DNA from: JALZHR01 sp036389695
GTDB lineage: Bacteria > Acidobacteriota > Blastocatellia > Pyrinomonadales > Pyrinomonadaceae
Assembly: GCA_036389695.1 (NCBI GenBank)
Contig: DASVWG010000282.1
Coordinates: 1-8,743 of the forward strand
DNA length: 8,743 bases
Direction: 5' to 3'
Shown in pieces: positions 1 through 5,200 of this stretch (position 1 is the stretch's first letter; every line of letters starts with the position of its first letter). The position numbers and the translations under genes were made by a program. The notes beneath the pieces were generated by a model, which saw nothing but the letters and a program-made list of their open reading frames with translations, had not been told where the DNA came from and did no database searches.

Positions 1-10
1 TATCTATCGA

Positions 11-41
11 ATTCCGCGTTCATCGTTCCGCATTCCGCGTT
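11..41. repeat. Heptamer tandem array downstream of the LOG gene
   Basis: Four heptamers, ATTCCGC, GTTCATC, GTTCCGC and ATTCCGC, run without interruption from 11 to 38 and are followed by GTT. The array begins five bases past the LOG stop codon (the gene is on the minus strand). It has the same design, 7-base units containing ATT or GTT, as the arrays in the next two gaps to the right. The window edge cuts it off, so it cannot be seen whether an inverted arm follows on the left. Confidence 0.7.
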
Positions 42-45
42 TTGG

Positions 46-843
46 TTACTTTCCTTTCTCATCAAACCCGCAGCATTTGACGATAAAATCGACGGCGTCT
101 TTCGGCGAATCGGTCAGGTGCATCAGGCTCAAATCTTCGGGGCTGATATATTTGTCGTTGAGCATCGTCGAAGTTATCCATTGCAAAAGCCCGCGCCAGT
201 ATTGCGAATTGTAGAGGACGACGGGGAAGTTACGGATTTTTCGCGTTTGTATCAGCGTTAAGGCTTCGAAAAGCTCGTCCATCGTGCCGTAGCCGCCGGG
301 GAAAATGATGTAGGCGTTGCTGTATTTGATAAACATCGTCTTGCGGACGAAGAAATATTTAAAGGTCAAAGATTTTGTCTGATACGGGTTGGCAATCTGC
401 TCGAAGGGCAGCTCGATGTTGCAGCCGATTGATTTGCCGCGCGCTTCAAACGCGCCGCGATTTGCCGCTTCCATAATGCCGGGACCGCCGCCCGTGATGA
501 CTTCAAAACCGGCTTCCGCCAGAAGCCGTCCGGTTTCGTGAGCGGCTTTGTAATTCGGGTCGTCTTCTTTCGTTCGCGCCGAGCCGAAAACCGTGACGCC
601 GTGCGTGACGGTCGCCAGCGAGTCGAAACCGCCGACGAATTCGCCCAAAATACGAAAAACGCGCCACGAATCCGACGATTTAAATTCGTCCTGCGGGTCG
701 GGCGAGCGAAGCAAAACTTCGTCGTCGGTAACTTGCCAGTAAGAATATGCTTCCTGCTCCTTAGCTTCGGCGACCGTTTCCGGCTCGGTCGGTTTGGTGA
801 TGTCTTTTTTCAGTCTCGGTTTATTTGCTTTTGTGTCTGCCAT
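46..843 (-). CDS. LOG family protein (TIGR00730-type nucleoside 5'-monophosphate phosphoribohydrolase)
   Basis: 265-residue cytoplasmic Rossmann-fold protein. Seen in the sequence: FGSAR at 86-90, GGGPGIME at 118-125, an FFVRK segment near 163-168, and the family signature PGGYGTMDE at 182-190, whose final Glu is the expected catalytic residue. Characterised LOG proteins split the N-glycosidic bond of nucleoside monophosphates, for example cytokinin ribotides or AMP-like substrates, releasing ribose 5-phosphate and base. They are often misannotated as lysine decarboxylase. The charged N-terminal extension of about 55 residues, rich in Lys, Glu and Pro, is longer than in minimal LOG proteins and probably disordered. 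The ATG at 843 has no clear Shine-Dalgarno sequence, because the bases before it belong to the heptamer hairpin that separates this gene from fabI. Family assignment is firm. The physiological substrate cannot be read from sequence. Confidence 0.93.
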   Translation of the reverse strand: MADTKANKPRLKKDITKPTEPETVAEAKEQEAYSYWQVTDDEVLLRSPDPQDEFKSSDSWRVFRILGEFVGGFDSLATVTHGVTVFGSARTKEDDPNYKAAHETGRLLAEAGFEVITGGGPGIMEAANRGAFEARGKSIGCNIELPFEQIANPYQTKSLTFKYFFVRKTMFIKYSNAYIIFPGGYGTMDELFEALTLIQTRKIRNFPVVLYNSQYWRGLLQWITSTMLNDKYISPEDLSLMHLTDSPKDAVDFIVKCCGFDEKGK

Positions 844-849
844 TTTTTC

Positions 850-959
850 TATTTTAGATTTTTGATTTTAGATTTTAGATTGGATAAGGAAAATTCTTTT
901 AATTTTTGCGCAGCAAAATCCTTATCCAATCGCAAATCGCAAATCTAAAATCTAAAATC
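850..959. repeat. Gap-filling inverted repeat with heptamer arms (fabI to LOG)
   Basis: The left arm (864-890) consists of GATTTTA heptamers followed by GGATAAGGA. The right arm (919-959) is its reverse complement, except that it carries 14 extra bases, two further heptamers of the type GATTTGC. Further degenerate units extend left to about 850. The hairpin starts directly after the fabI stop and ends about 6 bases before the LOG start, so it fills almost the whole 117-base gap. A smaller dyad (TTTTGC/GCAAAA, about 905-918) lies in the loop. There is no T-run of the kind expected for a classical terminator. Confidence 0.85.
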
Positions 960-960
960 C

Positions 961-1722
961 TTAGATTCCCATAATATTGTAGCCGCAATCGACGTAGATT
1001 ACTTCGCCCGTGATTGCGGATGAAAGGTCGCTGACCAGAAACAGCGCGGTGTTGCCCACTTCGCGGGCTTCGACGTTGCGTTTCAGAGGAGATTTTTCGC
1101 CGACGTAGCTGAACAGCGAACCCAAGCCCCGGACGCCGCGCGCCGAAAGCGTCTGAATCGGTCCGGCGCTGATGGCGTTGACGCGAATATTGTGCTTGCC
1201 CAAATCGGCGGCGAGATAACGCGTGGAAGATTCGAGCGCGGCTTTCGCGACGCCCATCACGTTGTAATTCATCACGACTTTTTCCGCGCCGTAATAGCTC
1301 ATCGTCACGATGCTGCCGCCGTCCGTCATCAAAGGCAAAGCCGCCAGCGAGAGCTGCGTCAGCGAAAACGCGCTGATTTCCAAAGCCGTCAGAAAGGCTT
1401 CACGCGTCGTCGTCAAAAACTCGCCTTCGAGCGCTTCGCGCGGCGCAAAGGCAATCGAATGAATCAGAAAATCGAGTTTTCCATATTTTTTGCCGACGGC
1501 TTCAAACGCCGCATCGACTTCCGCCTGATTCGTCACGTCGCAGGGCACGACGAGCGTGTCCTGCATTTGCCCGGTCAGCTTGGCGACCTTTTCCTTCAAG
1601 CGCTCGCCCTGATACGTGAAAGCGAGCCGCGCGCCCTGTGCGGCGCAGGCTTCGGCGCAAGCCCACGCGATTGAGCGCTGATTGGCAACGCCGAAAATCA
1701 TTCCAACTTTGTTTTCTAACAT
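961..1722 (-). CDS. fabI: Enoyl-[acyl-carrier-protein] reductase FabI (NADH)
   Basis: 253-residue short-chain dehydrogenase/reductase of the FabI type. It reduces trans-2-enoyl-ACP to acyl-ACP in the last step of each cycle of type II fatty acid synthesis, in the cytoplasm. Seen: the N-terminal nucleotide-binding segment GVANQRSIAW (11-20), CDV at 61-63, HSIAFAP at 88-94, and the FabI active site with Tyr143, Tyr153 and Lys160 in YNVMGVAK (Tyr-x6-Lys), followed by NAISAGPIQTL at 182-192. The length is typical. Compared with E. coli FabI from memory, Gly93 aligns with Ala91 and Phe203 with Leu200, both near the triclosan pocket. The ATG at 1722 lacks a visible Shine-Dalgarno sequence and follows an A-run. 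The gene is flanked on both sides by tandem-repeat hairpins and may still be co-transcribed with its neighbours. The assignment is very secure. Confidence 0.97.
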   Translation of the reverse strand: MLENKVGMIFGVANQRSIAWACAEACAAQGARLAFTYQGERLKEKVAKLTGQMQDTLVVPCDVTNQAEVDAAFEAVGKKYGKLDFLIHSIAFAPREALEGEFLTTTREAFLTALEISAFSLTQLSLAALPLMTDGGSIVTMSYYGAEKVVMNYNVMGVAKAALESSTRYLAADLGKHNIRVNAISAGPIQTLSARGVRGLGSLFSYVGEKSPLKRNVEAREVGNTALFLVSDLSSAITGEVIYVDCGYNIMGI

Positions 1723-1740
1723 AGATTTTTTTTGTAAATA

Positions 1741-1820
1741 GCGAAGCGTAAATCGTAAATAGATTTATCCGCCAAAGTCAACTCGGCTCTATTCACGATT
1801 CACGATTTACGATTCACGCA
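1741..1820. repeat. Gap-filling inverted repeat with heptamer arms (membrane protein gene to fabI)
   Basis: The left arm (1746-1762) reads GCGTAAATCGTAAATAG. The right arm (1789-1819) is built of heptamers ATTCACG, ATTCACG, ATTTACG and ATTCACG and is the reverse complement of the left arm with 14 extra bases, that is two extra heptamers. The right arm ends four bases from the stop of the upstream gene. The two arms therefore differ by exactly two units, as in the gap between fabI and LOG. The loop (1763-1788) has no obvious structure. No T-run suggests an intrinsic terminator. Confidence 0.82.
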
Positions 1821-1823
1821 AAT

Positions 1824-2597
1824 TTAGTCTTCGGTAAAAATTCTCTGCAATCCTTCAAAATCAAAAAGGCGAATTTCGGCGGAATCTATCGCCATCGAAC
1901 GAAATTTCGTCGCGACCGAGGCGTGCAGCTTCGCTTCTTCTTCCGCGCTGATTTGCGTGACTAAAATCAGCAGCAGTTTGACTTTGGTTTTCGATTTCGT
2001 CCGCGCGAAAGTTCGCTTGACGGCTTCGACTTTGGTTAAAATCTCGTCGATTTTTTTCTGCGGAATGTCCGCCGTCACCAGAAACGTCACATCGACCAGC
2101 GTCGAAACGTCGCGGCTGATAAAAACGGCGTCAAACTCGGCTTTGCCGATTTTAATATGACGCTTGAGCGGCAGTTTTTTTTCCTGCTCGAGCTGGCGTA
2201 AAGCCAAATCTTCCGCTAAGATATACGCCGCCCGCAAATCGCCAATCTGCTCCTGCCCGATTCCGATAACGGCGGCAAGCTCGCGGACTTCGGCGTTGAG
2301 CTTGCGCCTCTGCGATTCGGGCAGCATCAATTCGCCGAAATCTTCTTTCAGATTGCGCGCCAGCTGCCGCGCGTTTCGCAGGATTATCGCCGTCGCTAAA
2401 ATCAAACCGAAAAGCGGCACGAGCGCCAGCAAAACCAGCGTGCCGAACTGCGGCGGCGGCTCGACGTATTTCGTCGCCAGCGCAATCGTCAGACCGATTA
2501 GAAAAAGAACGAAAACGATTAATCCGCCGATGGCGATTAGCACGCGCGGCGATGGATTAGCGAAATTCAGCAAAAATTGTTGATTGTTTCTTGCCAT
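1824..2597 (-). CDS. Membrane protein of unknown function, two N-terminal helices and a soluble C-terminal domain
   Basis: 257 residues, not recognised as a named family. Two hydrophobic helices are clear, about residues 18-41 and 52-73, joined by a short Pro-rich loop (EPPPQ). With a helical hairpin of this kind both ends should face the cytoplasm. A charged helical region rich in Arg, Glu and Leu follows (about 75-140), then an alpha/beta domain (about 145-257). In that domain EFDAVFISRD (154-163) and LVDVTFLV (167-174) look like adjacent beta strands. Their spacing resembles the core of PD-(D/E)xK nuclease-like folds, but the position expected to be Lys is Thr171, so an active nuclease is unlikely. 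This fold idea is speculative. The start ATG at 2597 is preceded by AAGAA, a weak ribosome binding site. The gene sits between pfkB and fabI, separated from each by a large hairpin. Confidence 0.85.
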   Translation of the reverse strand: MARNNQQFLLNFANPSPRVLIAIGGLIVFVLFLIGLTIALATKYVEPPPQFGTLVLLALVPLFGLILATAIILRNARQLARNLKEDFGELMLPESQRRKLNAEVRELAAVIGIGQEQIGDLRAAYILAEDLALRQLEQEKKLPLKRHIKIGKAEFDAVFISRDVSTLVDVTFLVTADIPQKKIDEILTKVEAVKRTFARTKSKTKVKLLLILVTQISAEEEAKLHASVATKFRSMAIDSAEIRLFDFEGLQRIFTED

Positions 2598-2604
2598 TTC
2601 TTAA

Positions 2605-2718
2605 AAGTTGACTGAGTTGACTGAGTTGACTGAAAGTTGACTGAAGTTGTAAGAAACGCTCAACTAACTCAGCCAACTCGGTCAACTCTCAGTCAACTCA
2701 GTCAACTCAGTCAACTCT
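2605..2718. repeat. Gap-filling inverted repeat with nonamer arms (pfkB to membrane protein gene)
   Basis: The left arm begins with three units of the nonamer AGTTGACTG from 2606, followed by two degenerate units up to about 2650. The right arm (about 2660-2718) is the reverse complement, built of CAGTCAACT units. The outer 28 bases of the arms match perfectly and the inner parts are diverged. The right arm reaches the pfkB stop codon (TAG, 2717-2719) and the left arm ends about 7 bases before the next start codon. The hairpin therefore occupies essentially the whole 119-base gap. The period here is 9, whereas the other gaps have period 7. Confidence 0.88.
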
Positions 2719-3655
2719 AAGCCGTCGTGGCGCGCTCGAACGGGATTTCTTCAAAATGCGTAATTCGCTTAAACTGCCGGAAACGCTCGTTGATTTCTTC
2801 GTGCGTCAGGCGGTCGACGCGTTCGGTGCCGAATTCTTCGACGTTGAACGAAGCCATTACCGAGCCGTAAATCATCGCGCGGCGCAAAGTGTCTTCCGTT
2901 ATCTCGACCTGGCTGGCGAGATAGCCCATAAATCCGCCCGCGAAAGTGTCGCCCGCGCCGGTCGGGTCGAAAACCGATTCAAGCGGAAACGCCGGAATCG
3001 CGAAATAATTTTCCCGCGTGTAAAGCGCCGCGCCGTATTCGCCGCGCTTGATGACCAGAGCGCGAAGATTGCCGATGTCCATAATCTTTTTCGCGGCTTT
3101 GTGAATGTTCGGCTCGTCCGCAAGCTGGCGCGCTTCGGCGTCGTTGATGATGACGCAATCGACGACTTTCACCGTTTCAATAACGGCGTCCTTCATCGAA
3201 TCAATCCAGAAATTCATGGTGTCCATCGCGACGAACTCGGCGTTGGCGCATTGCTCGCGGACGTCCTTTTGCAGCATCGGCAGAATGTTTGCCAGAAACA
3301 AAAGACGATTATTTTTCGAGCTTTCGGAAAGTTTCGGCTGGAAAGTCTCAAAAACGTTAAGCTGCGTTTCCAGAGTGTGCGCCGTGTTCAAATCGTAATC
3401 GTAACGCCCGCGCCAGAAAAAAGTTTTGCCGTCGGCGACGCGCTCGATGTCGTCCGTGTTGATATTGTGCCGCCGGAAAACGTCCATTTCCGTCTCGGTA
3501 AAATCATTGCCGACCACGCCGACGACATTAACCTGCGTAAAAAAGCTCGCCGAAAGCGCGAAATGCGTTCCCGCGCCGCCCAAAATTTTGTCGCGCTTGC
3601 CGAAAGGCGTTTCCAGAGCGTCAAACGCCACCGAACCAACTACTGTTAAAGACAT
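2717..3655 (-). CDS. PfkB (ribokinase) family sugar or nucleoside kinase
   Basis: 312-residue cytoplasmic kinase, a typical length for the family. Seen: an N-terminal strand TVVGSVAFD (4-12), the substrate-side glycine motif GGAGTHFA (26-33), NDAEARQL (171-178) corresponding to the NxxE metal/phosphate motif, and the PfkB signature 2 DPTGAGDTFAGG (230-241), in which Asp236 is the expected catalytic base and the GAGD segment forms the anion hole. These proteins transfer the ATP gamma-phosphate to a sugar or nucleoside hydroxyl. The specific substrate cannot be assigned, and phosphofructokinase or ribokinase is not implied. The start is well supported: an in-frame TAA lies directly before the ATG at 3655, and AGGAG lies upstream at 3669-3673. 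The small membrane protein gene ends 34 bases upstream and could be co-transcribed. Confidence 0.92.
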   Translation of the reverse strand: MSLTVVGSVAFDALETPFGKRDKILGGAGTHFALSASFFTQVNVVGVVGNDFTETEMDVFRRHNINTDDIERVADGKTFFWRGRYDYDLNTAHTLETQLNVFETFQPKLSESSKNNRLLFLANILPMLQKDVREQCANAEFVAMDTMNFWIDSMKDAVIETVKVVDCVIINDAEARQLADEPNIHKAAKKIMDIGNLRALVIKRGEYGAALYTRENYFAIPAFPLESVFDPTGAGDTFAGGFMGYLASQVEITEDTLRRAMIYGSVMASFNVEEFGTERVDRLTHEEINERFRQFKRITHFEEIPFERATTA

Positions 3656-3668
3656 TTATTAAAAAATT

Positions 3669-3673
3669 CTCCT
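3669..3673 (-). promoter_or_regulatory. Shine-Dalgarno AGGAG of the pfkB-family gene
   Basis: AGGAG on the minus strand lies 13 bases before the ATG at 3655, slightly farther than ideal. It is one of only two good ribosome binding sites in the window. Because a stop codon directly precedes the ATG in frame, it can only serve this start. Confidence 0.6.
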
Positions 3674-3689
3674 GTTAAATTTATGTATA

Positions 3690-4103
3690 TTATTTCAAGG
3701 CTTTTTCGCCCTCAGGAAAAACGATGTCGTCGCGCGTTCCGGAAATATTGTCGAAACCGTTTGACCAGACTCTGACATCGTATTGCGAGCGACCTGTTTT
3801 GCGAACCGCCATTCGATATTTTTTCTCGCGTATATCGGACGGCAATCCGGCAAAGCCTTCGGGACAATCGGCGATGCTGAAGCTTTCCAGCAAATTGTCG
3901 ACTTCTGTTTCACTCAGGACATACCAATTCCCGTCGTCCCGGGCAAATTTCCCGATGCTTGAATATTCGACTATCGCGTTGCCGACGGAAGAAACACAGT
4001 CAAGCAGGTTCTCTGTTTTGGCTTGATGCCAGCTAAAATAAACCGCCAGAAAAAGACCGGGCATACCGGAAGCGAAAAGTGCCGTTTTTATTTTGCCTAA
4101 CAT
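3690..4103 (-). CDS. Small membrane-anchored protein with a GspG-like C-terminal acidic motif
   Basis: 137 residues, not assigned to a named family. A single hydrophobic segment at about 8-24 acts as signal anchor or uncleaved signal peptide. No prepilin-type GFxLIE motif is present. The rest should be outside the cytoplasmic membrane. Two cysteines (36 and 80) could form a disulfide. The C-terminal stretch at 112-127 reads VWSNGFDNISGTRDDI. This resembles the WSxGxDGxxGTxDDI ending common in GspG-like major pseudopilins, where the acidic loop binds calcium. A calcium-binding loop here is an inference from that likeness only. No Shine-Dalgarno sequence precedes the ATG at 4103, and a TAAAAT hexamer lies about 12 bases upstream. 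A copy of the 36-base repeat also lies upstream. The pfkB-family gene follows after 34 bases. Confidence 0.75.
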   Translation of the reverse strand: MLGKIKTALFASGMPGLFLAVYFSWHQAKTENLLDCVSSVGNAIVEYSSIGKFARDDGNWYVLSETEVDNLLESFSIADCPEGFAGLPSDIREKKYRMAVRKTGRSQYDVRVWSNGFDNISGTRDDIVFPEGEKALK

Positions 4104-4115
4104 TGCAAAATTACT

Positions 4116-4151
4116 ATTTTACACGCCGCGGCGGATTTTGGCGATTTCGGC
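4116..4151. repeat. Dispersed repeat, copy 1
   Basis: 36 bases starting ATTTTACACGCC and continuing GCGGCGGATTTTGGCGATTT. The copy at 4851-4886 matches it over nearly the full length with only about three to five differences, in the same orientation. Each copy lies just upstream of a small envelope-protein gene read from the minus strand, this one 12 bases before the start at 4103. It contains the GC-rich dyad CCGCCGCGGCG (minus strand). Read on the minus strand its end supplies TAAAAT, a possible -10 box. Confidence 0.75.
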
Positions 4152-4190
4152 TAATATATGGAGGATTTACTCGAAAATCTTTTTTCCGGC

Positions 4191-4787
4191 TTACATTTTA
4201 TCGGTCAATAATTTAAAGGAATCCAGCACTTCCAGAACCTCTTTTTCATTTTTATCGTCAACGTATCCGCCGACTATCTGGTAGTCCATTGTTTTAATCA
4301 AATAGCTTCTTCCTATGAACTTGACCCGATTTGACGCAACATAACGAAATTCTCTGCCCGGATATTTATCATAAGAGATTTCCCGTTCGGAAATTAATTT
4401 AGCTCCCTGTCGTGCTATGCCCTTGCGAAAACCTATATTCATATCATCGAAATTATGAGGCATCGCGTTCCCGTCCGAATCAAATGGATTAGAATAAGAG
4501 ACAGTATAAAATGTCCTTTCAGAATTAGATGTTCCTTCAATTTTCCAAATAAACATTTTCCCGGCATCTATGCCTTTTTTATGGGCTGTTTCCGTTCCTA
4601 AATCCAAAGTTTGGCTCGGAGCCTGGAAAATATTAATTGTGAAATTGCCTTCAACTGAGTCGAATCTTTCGCCTTCCTTTATTGCAGGCGATTGAATCGG
4701 TGTGAAAGGCGGCGGCTTAATCGACGAGCAGTTTATGAAAAAGCCGGAAAGCGAAAATAAAAGACACAGAGTTTTTAAGTTAATCAT
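4191..4787 (-). CDS. Probable secreted lipoprotein of unknown function
   Basis: 198 residues. A short N-terminal hydrophobic segment (about 6-18) leads to Cys20 in the context FFINC-SS, followed by a Pro-rich linker (KPPPFTPIQSP). This suggests a lipoprotein signal peptide, but Asn at -1 is unusual for a lipobox, so a plain signal peptide is possible. The mature part carries an EGNFTINIFQAP strand (46-57), DKYPGREFRYV (140-150), a hydrophobic RSYLIKTMDYQIVGGYV segment (160-176) and a C-terminal VLEVLDSFKLL (184-194). This layout, a saturating F-x-I strand near the start and a final helix ending in DSFKLL, is familiar from small secreted PsbP/DUF1795-like proteins. That comparison is from memory and weak. 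The start ATG at 4787 has only a poor AAAAGAAAAA ribosome binding site. A copy of the 36-base repeat and a possible promoter lie upstream. Confidence 0.8.
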   Translation of the reverse strand: MINLKTLCLLFSLSGFFINCSSIKPPPFTPIQSPAIKEGERFDSVEGNFTINIFQAPSQTLDLGTETAHKKGIDAGKMFIWKIEGTSNSERTFYTVSYSNPFDSDGNAMPHNFDDMNIGFRKGIARQGAKLISEREISYDKYPGREFRYVASNRVKFIGRSYLIKTMDYQIVGGYVDDKNEKEVLEVLDSFKLLTDKM

Positions 4788-4814
4788 ATATTGTTTTTCT
4801 TTTCATAATTACAG

Positions 4815-4842
4815 CTTATATTCATTTCTTCGCTTTGAGCAA
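4815..4842 (-). promoter_or_regulatory. Possible sigma-70 promoter of the lipoprotein gene
   Basis: On the minus strand TTGCTC (4837-4842) and TATAAG (4815-4820) are 16 bases apart. They would place transcription start about 20 to 25 bases before the ATG at 4787. Two mismatches in the -35 box and one in the -10 box leave this a weak call. Confidence 0.35.
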
Positions 4843-4850
4843 TTCCGTTG

Positions 4851-4886
4851 ATTTTACACGCCAAGGCGGGTTTTGGCGATTTTCGC
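4851..4886. repeat. Dispersed repeat, copy 2
   Basis: Second copy of the 36-base element, ATTTTACACGCC followed by AAGGCGGGTTTTGGCGATTT. On the minus strand it contains the hairpin GGCGA-AAA-TCGCC. It appears to be the edge of a longer structured segment reaching to about 4990. It lies 63 bases upstream of the lipoprotein start. Confidence 0.75.
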
Positions 4887-5115
4887 CCGCGTAGAAAAGA
4901 CAAATTCGGTTTCCTTCCGGCAAGCACAGAGCTAAGATTAGCTGTAGAACCGGGACCGGTCAACCGGTTCCCGCCCGAAAAGGAAGCCGGGTTTTTGAGT
5001 TTTGCGTCTTTTATATCGAGATTTCATATTATTCTAATATCTTTGCCGGAAAGCCCTCTTTTGCTTTGAGAGAAGAAAATTTTAAAACGGGCTGAAATAT
5101 TTTCCCAAACGAAGC
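4887..5115. other. Gene-free spacer with several stem-loops
   Basis: No convincing gene is present. Two further dyads follow repeat copy 2: AGCTAA-GA-TTAGCT (4930-4943) and GAACCGG/CCGGTTC (4947-4970), the latter overlapping GGGACCGGT/ACCGGTTCCC. A third, looser inverted pair TTCCGGCAA/TTGCCGGAA (4917-4925 and 5043-5051) encloses them. The plus strand is open in one frame from a TTG at 4848 to a stop at 5069, but nothing else supports translation. From about 5052 to 5115 I see nothing recognisable. Confidence 0.5.
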
Positions 5116-5190
5116 AAAGGAAAATGCAAAGCGCAGATGTAAAATAGAATTATTTTCTTCATTTTATATCTGCGCTTTGCATTTTCCTTT
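5116..5190 (-). terminator. Very long hairpin at the end of the minor pilin operon
   Basis: Two 30-base arms (5116-5145 and 5161-5190) are reverse complements at 29 of 30 positions and enclose a 15-base loop. The structure starts 10 bases past the pilX-like stop codon. Its position fits a transcript end or a 3' stabilising hairpin. There is no clean T-run after the stem on either strand, so an intrinsic terminator is not proven. The arms are not made of tandem units, unlike the hairpins further left. Confidence 0.6.
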
Positions 5191-5200
5191 TGAATCCGCA

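Noticed and set aside
538..948. Plus-strand open frame running through the LOG gene and the fabI-LOG spacer
   Set aside because: It overlaps a well-supported LOG gene, and its C-terminal part only translates the heptamer hairpin.
2605..2718. Tandem repeats resembling a small CRISPR array
   Set aside because: The units are 9 bases long, directly adjacent and arranged in inverted arms. There are no spacers and no cas genes.
2756..3649. Long plus-strand open frame (297 codons) opposite the pfkB-family gene
   Set aside because: It is the antisense shadow of a clear kinase gene. Its product is rich in Arg, Val and Phe without any domain, and no ribosome binding site supports it.
4848..5069. Plus-strand open frame of 73 codons starting with TTG
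   Set aside because: It has no good start or ribosome binding site. It begins inside the 36-base repeat, and its sequence is explained by the hairpin-rich spacer. The same frame in repeat copy 1 stops after 12 codons.
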